Below are positions 25,730-34,222 of a stretch of 64,000 nucleotides of DNA, piece after piece. The notes under the pieces were generated by a model. That model saw only the letters and a program-made list of their open reading frames with translations, ran no database searches and was not told the DNA's origin. The first letter of the stretch is position 1. Each line of letters starts with the position of its first letter. The stretch comes from an uncultured Granulosicoccus sp. (lineage in GTDB: Bacteria; Pseudomonadota; Gammaproteobacteria; Granulosicoccales; Granulosicoccaceae). Location: the NCBI GenBank assembly GCA_947499955.1, contig CANMQI010000001.1:124001-188000 (forward strand), given 5' to 3'. A program made the translations under genes and the position numbers.

Positions 25730-28507
25730 TCATGCCTCGACGACATCGCTTGTCCGCGGCGTTTCTCCTTTTGCACGGCCGTTGATAAACAGTAGCAACT
25801 GTCCGAACAGCAGTGGTATGCAGCTCATCAGCAGAACCAGACACCATGCCTCGAACCCTGGCGGAATGATCCCCAGCGCATTCGCGAATACCGGTACGTA
25901 GACGCTCGACAATATCAGCACAACACACAGGGCCAGTGCCGACCAGACATACGGATTGCGGGTTATCTCATTGAAGAATATTGCGGACGTGGCCGAGCGC
26001 ATATTGAATACATGCCACAGCTGTGAGAACGCCAGCACCAGAAACGAGACCGTTACAGACTCCGACGGACTCATACCCAACTGATATTCGGCAAGAAACA
26101 ACGCGCCCAGCACGGAAGCGGTGAAAACCACGGCGTAAAGTCCGATAGTCAGCCAGTGCTTTCTCAACAGTAGAGGTTCGGCAATGGCTCTGGGGCGATG
26201 ATTCATTTCGTCTCTGGATCCTTGACCGACGCCCAGCGCCAACGCGGGAAACACGTCTGTGACCAGATTGAGAAACAGAATCTGCAACGGTAACAGTGGC
26301 AGCGTTCCTCCCAATATGGTTGCGAGGGCAACAATCATGACTTCACTCACATTGCACGACAACAGGTAAAACACGAATGTGCGAATGTTGCTGAAGATGA
26401 TTCTTCCTTCCTTCACCGCCACAACAATGGTGGAGAATCTGTCATCCAGGAGCAACATGTCCGCAGCCTCCTTGGCGACGGCTGTGCCGCGACCTCCCAT
26501 GGCGACTCCGATATCAGCCTTTCGCAGCGCTGGCGCGTCATTGACGCCATCACCGATCATGGCAACCACTTGCGCGTCAGACTGATGAAGACTGATCAGA
26601 TCGAGTTTCTGCTCTGGACTGACACGAGCAAACAATCTGGTCTGCAGCAGCTGTCCCTGCTTATCGGTACCAAGCTCTGCAATCGATCCAATTTCGGCAC
26701 CATGAACAACCGCACTGTCCTGAGTATCCACGAGTCCCAGTTGCAAGCCGATGTTTCGCGCTGTCACCGGTTGGTCGCCGGTTACCATGACGATATGTAT
26801 GCCCGCCTGATGACACTGCTCGATGGACTCCTTGACGTCATCACGCAGCGGATCCAGCATGGCCACCAAGGCGGAGATGCGCAGATCAGCATAGGGCTTT
26901 TCGTCGCCAGACATCGACTGCTTGCCCGCCAGCGCGATCACCCGAAACCCCTCTGAAGCCAGCTGCTCGTTTTGCGCCAGCCACCATGCGCGGCTCTGAT
27001 CATCAAGCGGGCTGACGGCATCGTTCACATACTCTTCGCTACAGGCGGCGAGAACGGCTTCCGGAGCCCCTTTCACCGCAAACAGAAAGCCGTCATCGGA
27101 GGTATGCACGGTGGCCATCATCTTTACCGTTGAATCGAAGGCCTCCTCATCCATCTCCGGGTAACGAGCCACCAGCGCTTCTCGTTCCATGCCGACCAGC
27201 ATGCCGGCCTCCAGCAGCGCGATTTCCAGCGGATCACCGGTTGTGTGGGTTTCGGCATCTTTTTCGCCTGCAAGCGAGGCGTTGTTGCACAGCACCGCTA
27301 GTTGCAATGATGCCTGCAAGTCGTCCAGCTCTTCGGGTGATCGGGGTACGCCATCGATGCTTGTCGGAGGTTGCTCTCCGGAATTCAATGCCACCGTACC
27401 CGAGCGCAGGACAAGCTGAGACACCGTCATCCTGTTTTCTGTCAGCGTGCCTGTTTTATCCGTCAATATCACGTTGGTTGCACCCAGCGTCTCGACCGCT
27501 GCCAGCCGGTTGACCAAGGCATTGTGCTGCGTCATTCGTCGCATACCACGCGCCAGCGCGATGGTCGCTACAACCGGCAAACCTTCCGGCACGGCGGCAA
27601 CCGCCAGCGCCAGGCCGGTTTCTACCATCAACAGCGTGTCACGACCAGCCAGCATCCCGCCGATGATCACGATACCGGCAATGGCAATGGTGACCCATAC
27701 CAGCTTGTGCGCCAGTGTCGCCAGATTCTGCTCCAGCGGTGTCTTGCGCTTCCCGTGCTCCTCTGTGTCGGCAACCAGTGCACTGATGGTGCCCAGCTCT
27801 GTCTGCATCCCGATTGCCGTGACGACCCCTCTACCTGCTCCACGCGTTATGGAGGTGCCCTTGTGCAACATGTTTTGCCGTTCAACCAACGTGGTCTGCG
27901 CAGGCAAGGGTTCTGTGAGCTTGCTCACGGCTGCACTTTCGCCAGTCAATGTGGACTCGTTGGCCTGAAGCTTGGAGGCATCAATGAGCCGGAGATCTGC
28001 CGTGATGATATCTCCGCCCTGCACCATGACAATGTCACCTGGCACGAGATTCTCCGCAGGTATTTCCAGAAGCCCTCCGTCACGCAGAACCCGCGTAGTC
28101 ACCCTGCCGAGGGCATAGAGCGCTTCCATGGAGCGCACGGCATGCAACTCCGTGAAAAATCCGATGGCCGTATTGAAGACGATGACCACCACGATAGCCA
28201 ATGACTCAAGCGTTTCACCGTAAATGAAGGCGAGAATTGCAGCCACTGCCAGTAGCGCAATGATCAGACTCTTGAGCTGTTTGAAGAATATTTCCGATAT
28301 CTTTCTTCTGGCCGGCGCGCGGAGCAGATTCGGGCCAGACGACTTCTGGCGGTGTGACGCTTCTGTGGATGACAAGCCACTGTCAGAATTCACCTGAAGC
28401 GCCGCCGTGACGTCCTTTTCACTGTCAGCCCACGGATGAGGAATCTGCGGCGAGGCCGATGCGGTTCCTGATCCATCAGGGGTATTGATGCTACGCGAAT
28501 GATCCAT
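25730..28507 (-). CDS. P2-type cation-transporting ATPase
   Basis: The 925-residue protein has the full P-type ATPase set. The actuator loop is TLTGESAAVSK, the phosphorylation site is DKTGTLTENRMTV, and the hinge is MIGDGVNDAPALRKADIGVA. The transmembrane ion-binding motif is VPEGLPVVATIALARGMRRM, of the P2 (SERCA-like) kind. An N-terminal cation ATPase domain with KSSGPNLLRAP is followed by about ten membrane helices. It should export Ca2+, Mn2+ or another cation across the inner membrane; selectivity cannot be decided. It is a single gene bracketed by the 39-bp repeats and converges on DUF4389. Confidence 0.88.
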   Translation of the reverse strand: MDHSRSINTPDGSGTASASPQIPHPWADSEKDVTAALQVNSDSGLSSTEASHRQKSSGPNLLRAPARRKISEIFFKQLKSLIIALLAVAAILAFIYGETLESLAIVVVIVFNTAIGFFTELHAVRSMEALYALGRVTTRVLRDGGLLEIPAENLVPGDIVMVQGGDIITADLRLIDASKLQANESTLTGESAAVSKLTEPLPAQTTLVERQNMLHKGTSITRGAGRGVVTAIGMQTELGTISALVADTEEHGKRKTPLEQNLATLAHKLVWVTIAIAGIVIIGGMLAGRDTLLMVETGLALAVAAVPEGLPVVATIALARGMRRMTQHNALVNRLAAVETLGATNVILTDKTGTLTENRMTVSQLVLRSGTVALNSGEQPPTSIDGVPRSPEELDDLQASLQLAVLCNNASLAGEKDAETHTTGDPLEIALLEAGMLVGMEREALVARYPEMDEEAFDSTVKMMATVHTSDDGFLFAVKGAPEAVLAACSEEYVNDAVSPLDDQSRAWWLAQNEQLASEGFRVIALAGKQSMSGDEKPYADLRISALVAMLDPLRDDVKESIEQCHQAGIHIVMVTGDQPVTARNIGLQLGLVDTQDSAVVHGAEIGSIAELGTDKQGQLLQTRLFARVSPEQKLDLISLHQSDAQVVAMIGDGVNDAPALRKADIGVAMGGRGTAVAKEAADMLLLDDRFSTIVVAVKEGRIIFSNIRTFVFYLLSCNVSEVMIVALATILGGTLPLLPLQILFLNLVTDVFPALALGVGQGSRDEMNHRPRAIAEPLLLRKHWLTIGLYAVVFTASVLGALFLAEYQLGMSPSESVTVSFLVLAFSQLWHVFNMRSATSAIFFNEITRNPYVWSALALCVVLILSSVYVPVFANALGIIPPGFEAWCLVLLMSCIPLLFGQLLLFINGRAKGETPRTSDVVEA

Positions 28508-28641
28508 GCAACCATTCTAGCGCGATAGTCACAGGCAAACATTGCCTGTGCGAGCAGGCAACGTTCTGCCGGGAAAGGACAGACGATCTCAATGAACAGA
28601 AATCGCGCGACTGAGGTGACGACCTTCCAGGTAGCACTGAA

Positions 28642-28680
28642 CCCATGACCCGATGTCTCGCAGGAGATGACCCCCACATC
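28642..28680 (+). repeat. 39-bp direct repeat, right copy
   Basis: Second copy of the repeat at 25582-25620, with two mismatches. It ends within a few bases of where recognisable ABC-ATPase pseudogene sequence begins (about 28686). Confidence 0.85.
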
Positions 28681-28685
28681 TGGGT

Positions 28686-29179
28686 AAGGCTGCCCAAACC
28701 CTGCAACTGGAGCCCTACCTCACCCGAAAAACCCGAGGAATCATCAGGAGGACAACGCCCGCGAGTGGCTATCGGGTATGCCATCGTCTGAAACCCGAAG
28801 ATCTTTCTCTTCGATGAACCTCTGTCGAAGCTGGATGCAGAATTGCGAGTTCAGATGCGACTGGAAACAGTGCCAACGAGCCTGATTCTGGGGATACAAC
28901 CAGAACACATCGATTCCAGCTCTGGCGAGCATGCAGTTTCGTTGACATCCTCCCCTCCCTGAAGGGAGGGAATTCCTACGGCGTTCAAGCAAATGCGCAA
29001 AGTGTAGCGTGGTCGCGATTCTCGGCGGAGTATCTTACGTCTATGCCAACTCTGGTAGCAGAGAAGCATTGACCATCGAACTGCGTCAACTGACCACTGC
29101 AGGAAAAGGCGGCACGATAACGGTGACCATGGATTCATCCGATTGCCTGTTGTTCTCACTGGATGGACTGCGGCTGTAA
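28686..29179 (+). pseudogene. Decayed sugar ABC transporter ATPase (UgpC/MalK type)
   Basis: Pieces of a CUT1-type ATPase read in order on the plus strand but in changing frames. AAQTLQLEPYLTRK comes first. After a one-base shift in an A5 run, SGGQRPRVAIGYAIV follows, then a TGA, then NPKIFLFDEPLSKLDAELR (signature plus Walker B). Next is LGIQPEHID, normally about 100 residues further on, so an internal deletion is implied. The last piece is a TOBE-like end, VAILGGVSYVY to LLFSLDGLRL, in a third frame. The Walker A half is missing. A short hairpin-bearing insertion lies between LGIQPEHI and the TOBE part. It is non-functional. Confidence 0.8.
28940..29011. mobile_element. Short hairpin-bearing insertion in the ABC-ATPase remnant, IS200/IS605-end-like
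   Basis: About 60-70 bp separate the two halves of the pseudogene and do not fit its protein. They contain a strong hairpin (arms about 28953-28960 and 28963-28970, CCCTCCCT / AGGGAGGG) preceded by TTGACATCCT. From memory, GACATCCTCCCC followed by such a hairpin and GGGATTCC is a common terminal structure of IS200/IS605-type elements carrying tnpB. No transposase or TnpB frame is present, so at most a terminal scar or MITE remains. Boundaries are approximate. Confidence 0.4.
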
Positions 29180-29503
29180 GGCAAACGCTCGATCATTCAG
29201 TCAACTGTTCACAGATTCCTTTTCGAACCTTCGGTGTTTGTCAGAATGGTTACACATTGAATCAGCATGCAGCCCGTCCTCCTTACTATGGTCGAAGCAC
29301 CGCTTACCCATCGCCACTCTTCAAGGCGGGATCGAGCGGAGTCTGGCAACTACAGGCGGCACAGATCTCTTTACAAATTATTCTTCCTGGTCAATAGTAA
29401 CGTGATTATCTGACCGAACTCGAACGACGACACCACGTTCGACAGCTCTGGCAAGACCAGAATACAACCGGCTCCAGCCGTCAAATACCGGAATGAGGAA
29501 AAC
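29180..29503. other. Intergenic region upstream of the ribose-type ABC operon
   Basis: This 324-bp gap should contain the promoter of the operon beginning at 29504. I see no supported reading frame, RNA gene or clear operator. GAGGAA lies about 5 nt before the next ATG. Confidence 0.3.
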
Positions 29504-30523
29504 ATGAAATTACCATCGTCTCTGTTTGCAAGTGCTGTCGCCATTGCACTCACTGTTCCCCAGTTGGCCACCGCTGATACATCGGGTATGAGCATTGCAC
29601 TGTCCAACAACTACGCAGGCAACTCCTGGCGTCAAGCCATGCTGGAAGTCTGGGAAGCAAACGCGAAGGATGCCGTCGCAGCCGGTACCGTCAAGGCCGC
29701 CGACACCTTTACTACCTCCGAGAACCAAGCCACTGAACAAGCTGCGCAGATTCAGAATCTGATCCTGCAGGGCTACGATGCCATCGTTGTCAACGCTGCC
29801 TCACCAACGGCTATCAATGGCGCCGTCAAGGAAGCCTGTGACGCAGGCATCAAGGTCATCTCCTTTGATGGAATCGTGACTGAACCTTGCGCCTGGCGTA
29901 TTGCAGTTGACTTCAAGAAAATGGGTGGCGACCAGATCAAGTACCTGTCAGAACGCTTTCCCGACGGCGGCAACCTGTTGGAAATTCGTGGACTCGCCGG
30001 CGTCTTCGTCGATGACGAGATCCATGCCGGCATCGAAGAGGAAGTCGAGAACAGCAACTTCACGATCGTCGGTTCCGTGCATGGAGACTGGGCACAGGAT
30101 GTCGCACAGAAGGCAGTAGCCGGTATCCTACCCAGCCTGCCGGAAATCGTCGGCGTCGTGACTCAGGGCGGAGATGGCTATGGTGCTGCACAAGCCATCG
30201 CTGCCACCGACAGAGACATGCCAACCATCATCATGGGCAATCGTCAGGACGAGCTGCAGTGGTGGTCAGAGCAACAGGCAGACAATGGCTATGAAACCTA
30301 CTCGGCGTCCATTGCTCCGGGCGTCAGCACCTTGGCTTTCTGGGTTGCGCAGCAGATCCTTGATGGACAGGACGTACCCAAGGAACTGGTCGTACCCATC
30401 CATACGGTGGTCGCGGACACGCTGGCCGAATCCTTGGCAAGCACCCCTAAAGGCTCGGTGGCAAATGTGAGCTACACCCTGGACGACGCCAGGCAGACCA
30501 TCGAAGAAGCCAAGGGCGGCTAG
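29504..30523 (+). CDS. Ribose-type sugar ABC transporter, periplasmic binding protein
   Basis: The 339-residue protein has a signal peptide ending near ATA-DTSG and the type-I periplasmic fold of the CUT2 family. It opens with MSIALSNNYAGNSWRQAMLE, then QAAQIQNLILQGYDAIVVNA, then GIKVISFDGIV, with ligand contacts expected around DWAQD and GGDGYGA. GAGGAA precedes the ATG. It captures a monosaccharide or polyol in the periplasm. It is first in an operon with an RbsA-like ATPase and two permeases. The nearby kinase and isomerases suggest the substrate is phosphorylated after entry. Confidence 0.85.
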   Translation: MKLPSSLFASAVAIALTVPQLATADTSGMSIALSNNYAGNSWRQAMLEVWEANAKDAVAAGTVKAADTFTTSENQATEQAAQIQNLILQGYDAIVVNAASPTAINGAVKEACDAGIKVISFDGIVTEPCAWRIAVDFKKMGGDQIKYLSERFPDGGNLLEIRGLAGVFVDDEIHAGIEEEVENSNFTIVGSVHGDWAQDVAQKAVAGILPSLPEIVGVVTQGGDGYGAAQAIAATDRDMPTIIMGNRQDELQWWSEQQADNGYETYSASIAPGVSTLAFWVAQQILDGQDVPKELVVPIHTVVADTLAESLASTPKGSVANVSYTLDDARQTIEEAKGG

Positions 30524-30683
30524 TTGGTGGACGTTTGCTTGAGCGTTGCAGGTCTTTCCAGCATCACTGGATAGACCTGCAACACTGCACAGACAGCCAT
30601 ACCTCCTGATGAGGAGGCCCCACCTTGAAGAGCTGCCGGGGAATCATGCCTGCACTCCGACATCTCCTGCCCCTACCGACTCG

Positions 30684-32162
30684 ATGAATACTGCCATATC
30701 GGAGACACACGCCTCCACCGCACCACTGGTGCATCTCGATGCCGTACAGAAACACTTCGGCAAGCTGCAAGCGCTCAAGGGCGCTTCGCTGAGCATTTCG
30801 GCAGGCGAATGCCTCGGACTGGTTGGCCACAACGGTGCAGGCAAATCAACGTTGGTCAAGATCATCAACGGCAGATTGCCACCCACGCTGGGCACCATCA
30901 GCTATCGGGGCATGAGCCATTCCTACACGGCTGACGACAATGCCGAACAGGCGCACACAACCGGCATCCGCAGCGTTTTCCAGGAACTCTCCCTGTGTCC
31001 CAATCTGACCGTACTGGAAAACTATCGGGTGCCGTTTCGCGATATGCCACGACGGAGCTGGCGACGGGTGGCAGGCGCGCGCGTCATGCAATCTCTGGAT
31101 ACCATCTTTCCAGGCCATGCCATCCAGGCACGCGACACGGTCGAGAATCTGAGTATCGCCGAACGTCAGATGGTCGAGATCGCCATTGCCTTTTCCAGTC
31201 GAACTCACCCGGCCCGTCTGATGATTCTGGACGAACCCACCTCCTCGCTCGATGCGGCCATCGCCAGGCAGCTTCTGGACTACATCAAGACCTTCTGTCG
31301 CGCGGGCGGCTCGGTCATCTTCATCTCTCATATGCTGGGGGAAATATTCGATGTAGCCTCACGAATCATCGTCATGAAAGACGGTCTCATCACCGACGAC
31401 CGTCCCACGGCTGACTTCAATCGCCAGAGTCTGGTCGATGCGATGGGCCATGTCATCCCCGAAGGCGAGGCCGTAGCGCAATCAGGCACCCGCATTCCGG
31501 GGGAACGGGTCCTGAGCACCGACAGCGGGCTGAACGCCAGAAAACATGAAATCGTCGGTCTGGCCGGCCTTGCCGGACACGGTCAGACTCGCGCCCTGGC
31601 GTCCTTCTACCTGGAGAGCACGTCGCGCTGGCAGGGCTCGCGCAACTCCCGGGTAGTCTTTGTCGCCGGTGATCGTGCTCGAGACGGCTTGATGCCCCTG
31701 TGGTCGATTCTACAGAACCTGAGCCTGAAGACGCTGATCGAGTTTGGCACACGTTTTTTCATTGATCGCCAGCAGGAGCAACAACTCGCCGCGGACTGGA
31801 AACAGAAAATCGGTATCCGCACGGATGATCTGGACAGTCCGATCCTGTCACTCTCGGGGGGCAATCAGCAGAAGGTTCTGTTTGCCAGAGCCCTGGCTTC
31901 CAGCGCTCCCATCGTGGTGATGGACGATCCGATGCGAGGTGTGGATGTCGGTACCAAGAAGGATGTATACGCCATGATCCAGCAAGAGGCCGCCAAGGGT
32001 CGCACTTTCCTGTGGTACTCCACCGAAACCGATGAAATTCTGGAATGTGATCGGGTGTTCGTCTTTCGCGATGGCCAGATATCTGCCGAACTGATCGGCG
32101 ATGACATTACCGAGGAGAACATTCTGACCGCCTCATTCGGCATGAAGGAGAATGCCGCATGA
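30684..32162 (+). CDS. Ribose-type ABC transporter, fused double ATPase (RbsA-like)
   Basis: The start at 30684 puts the first conserved strand at the normal distance and gives 492 residues, usual for RbsA. Domain 1 has Walker A VGHNGAGKST, signature LSIAERQMVEIA and Walker B LMILDEPTSSLDA. Domain 2 has a degenerate nucleotide site (GLAGLAGHGQT), as is normal in this family, then LSLSGGNQQKVLFARAL and IVVMDDPMRGVDVG. It powers uptake of the sugar. Its stop overlaps the first permease gene by 4 bp. No strong ribosome site is visible before the chosen ATG, so the start is moderately certain. Confidence 0.85.
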   Translation: MNTAISETHASTAPLVHLDAVQKHFGKLQALKGASLSISAGECLGLVGHNGAGKSTLVKIINGRLPPTLGTISYRGMSHSYTADDNAEQAHTTGIRSVFQELSLCPNLTVLENYRVPFRDMPRRSWRRVAGARVMQSLDTIFPGHAIQARDTVENLSIAERQMVEIAIAFSSRTHPARLMILDEPTSSLDAAIARQLLDYIKTFCRAGGSVIFISHMLGEIFDVASRIIVMKDGLITDDRPTADFNRQSLVDAMGHVIPEGEAVAQSGTRIPGERVLSTDSGLNARKHEIVGLAGLAGHGQTRALASFYLESTSRWQGSRNSRVVFVAGDRARDGLMPLWSILQNLSLKTLIEFGTRFFIDRQQEQQLAADWKQKIGIRTDDLDSPILSLSGGNQQKVLFARALASSAPIVVMDDPMRGVDVGTKKDVYAMIQQEAAKGRTFLWYSTETDEILECDRVFVFRDGQISAELIGDDITEENILTASFGMKENAA

Positions 32163-33091
32163 ACATGAGCCGCGATCATTTCCGCATACTGCTACCCGTG
32201 TTGTCGCTGGTGGTCCTGCTGGCCGGCGTGTTCTATCTGCAACCCCGAGCCATGAGCTACTTCGGACTGAACCTGCTGTTCAATCTGGCAGTCCCCGTGG
32301 CACTGGCAACCATTGCCCAGATGATGATCATCATGGTCAATGACATCGACTTGTCCATCGGTACCTTTGTCAGTTTCTGTGCCTGCGTGACGGCCACCTT
32401 CGTTCAGGAAACACCCCTGTTGGGCTATCTGATCCTGCTAATGTCCATCGGTGCCTATGCCGGTATCGGTGCACTCATTCATTACAGGAACCTGCCGGCC
32501 ATTGTCGTGACTCTGGGCACCTCCTTCGTCTGGGGTGGTCTGGCCATCCTCATTCTGCCATCACCTGGTGGCTCATCGCCCGAATGGCTGCACGCCATCA
32601 TGAAATCCAAACCACCGCTGGTGCCCATGGCCATCATTGCCTCGGTGATCATCGGCGTACTGACGCACCTGCTCATCAAGCGATCCTCCTTCGGCGTGCT
32701 GTTGCGAGGTGTGGGTGGCAATGACAGAACCCTCTCCCGCGCCGGCTGGTCGGTGCTCAAGCTGAAGGCCAGTGCCTATGGTCTGGCAGGCTTGTTCGGT
32801 GTGCTCTCGGGCATGGCTCTTATCGGCCTGACCACGTCGGCCGATGCCAACATTGCACTGCGCTACACCCTGCTCTCCATTGCAGGCGTCATTCTGGGCG
32901 GTGGCGAATTCACGGGTGGCCGCGTCTCGCCCATCGGTGCCGTGATCGGGGCCCTGACACTCACTCTGGCAGCCAGCTTCCTGTCATTTCTCAAACTCTC
33001 ACCCGACTGGCAGATCGGTTCCCAGGGAGCCATCCTGATTCTGGTACTGGCGGCTCGACTGGCCTTTGCAAAACGGGAGGCGCAGCAATGA
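32159..33091 (+). CDS. Ribose-type ABC transporter permease 1
   Basis: The 310-residue membrane protein is of the RbsC/AraH type. Visible hallmarks are MMIIMVNDIDLSIGTFVSFC (the conserved DLS-G motif), NLPAIVVTLGTSFVWGGLAI and LSIAGVILGGGEFTGGRVSP near the C-terminus. It starts in an ATGA overlap with the ATPase gene and overlaps the second permease gene in the same way, so translation is coupled. It is one half of a probable heterodimeric pore. Confidence 0.85.
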   Translation: MNMSRDHFRILLPVLSLVVLLAGVFYLQPRAMSYFGLNLLFNLAVPVALATIAQMMIIMVNDIDLSIGTFVSFCACVTATFVQETPLLGYLILLMSIGAYAGIGALIHYRNLPAIVVTLGTSFVWGGLAILILPSPGGSSPEWLHAIMKSKPPLVPMAIIASVIIGVLTHLLIKRSSFGVLLRGVGGNDRTLSRAGWSVLKLKASAYGLAGLFGVLSGMALIGLTTSADANIALRYTLLSIAGVILGGGEFTGGRVSPIGAVIGALTLTLAASFLSFLKLSPDWQIGSQGAILILVLAARLAFAKREAQQ

Positions 33092-34071
33092 GCGACCCGA
33101 CAACACCAGTACTGACGCGCCAGACCCGGAATCCCGTGTCCTTGTTCAAGAAACCCTGGATCTGGGCTTATGTGGCAGCAGGAGCGGCCTTTCTTGGCAC
33201 CATGGCCATCTCCGGCGGTCAGGGAGCAGGCTCTCTGTTCTACACGGCGATGACCTTCGCCTCCTTTGCAGCGATTGTCGGTGTCGGTCAGATGCTGGTC
33301 ATCACCCTGGGTCCCGGCAATGTGGACCTGTCCATCCCGTCAAGCATGACGCTGGCCGCCACGCTTGCCCTCAAGGTCATGAACTCCGAACCCGGTATGG
33401 TCTTGATCGGCCTGGCAACAGCCTTGCTGGTCGGCCTTGGCTGCGGCATCTTCAACTTCAGCCTGATCATATTGCTGCGCATTCCCCCCATCATTGCCAC
33501 CCTGTCATCCTCCTTCATTTTCCAGTCTCTGGCCATCTGGTCAAACCGCGGCCTGCGAATCAAACCACCCGAGTCCATGTCGCAATTCGTTACCGGCGGT
33601 GTGCTGGGCATACCGAATGTGGCCTTGGTCGGGATAGCGATTGCCATGGCTGCCTGGGTGGCGCTGGAACGAGGCATTGCCGGTCGCTGGATTCTGGCCA
33701 TTGGCCAGAACATGCGAGCCGCCAGTTTCAGTGGTGTGCCGGTCAATACCGTGCGTTTCGCGGTCTACGTCAGTTGTGCCGTTCTGGCCTCCATTGCCGG
33801 CTTCCTGCTCGCCAACTTTTCCGGTGGTGCTGCTCTCAACATGGGCGCTGAATACATGCTGATGTCCATTGCCGTGGTCGTCATCGGTGGCAGCTCGATC
33901 GGTGGTGGCAACTCGAACGTACCCGGCATCTGGGGCGCCTCCCTGTTCATGTTCCTAGTCGTCTCGATGCTCAACTCCTATGGACTGGGCGCCGGGGTGC
34001 GGCTGATCATGACCGGGATCATCATTGTGGCGGTGGTATCCCTGGCGAGCAAGCCAGGCGAGTTACGTTGA
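33088..34071 (+). CDS. Ribose-type ABC transporter permease 2
   Basis: The 327-residue protein is homologous to permease 1. It has MLVITLGPGNVDLSIPSSMT, RIPPIIATLSSSFIFQSLAI and MSIAVVVIGGSSIGGGNSNV, the glycine-rich EAA-like region of CUT2 permeases. It starts in an ATGA overlap and ends the transporter operon. Two distinct permeases, rather than one forming a homodimer, are common in proteobacterial versions of this family. Confidence 0.85.
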   Translation: MSDPTTPVLTRQTRNPVSLFKKPWIWAYVAAGAAFLGTMAISGGQGAGSLFYTAMTFASFAAIVGVGQMLVITLGPGNVDLSIPSSMTLAATLALKVMNSEPGMVLIGLATALLVGLGCGIFNFSLIILLRIPPIIATLSSSFIFQSLAIWSNRGLRIKPPESMSQFVTGGVLGIPNVALVGIAIAMAAWVALERGIAGRWILAIGQNMRAASFSGVPVNTVRFAVYVSCAVLASIAGFLLANFSGGAALNMGAEYMLMSIAVVVIGGSSIGGGNSNVPGIWGASLFMFLVVSMLNSYGLGAGVRLIMTGIIIVAVVSLASKPGELR

Positions 34072-34100
34072 GCTATGTAGCGACACTATCCTGCTGATGG

Positions 34101-34130
34101 TGTCGTGTCGTGTCGTGTCGTGTCGTGTCG
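34101..34130. repeat. Pentanucleotide tandem repeat (TGTCG)6
   Basis: Six perfect head-to-tail copies of TGTCG lie in the 151-bp gap between the transporter operon and the SIS gene, about 93 bp before the SIS start. The unit length is not a multiple of three, but no reading frame crosses it. Confidence 0.9.
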
Positions 34131-34222
34131 TAGAATCATGCCCGGTCTTGTCAGAGCGGCCCTGTCATGGTGTGACGATATGAGACAATGGAGCCGATTT
34201 TCAACAGTCTCGCAGCCCTGTC

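Noticed and set aside
27371-28204. 277-codon plus-strand frame
   Set aside because: Antisense shadow of the P-type ATPase with low-complexity, His/Arg-rich content.
29143-29397. Small plus-strand frame after the ABC remnant
   Set aside because: Its beginning overlaps the pseudogene tail in another frame and it shows no domain, signal or ribosome site.
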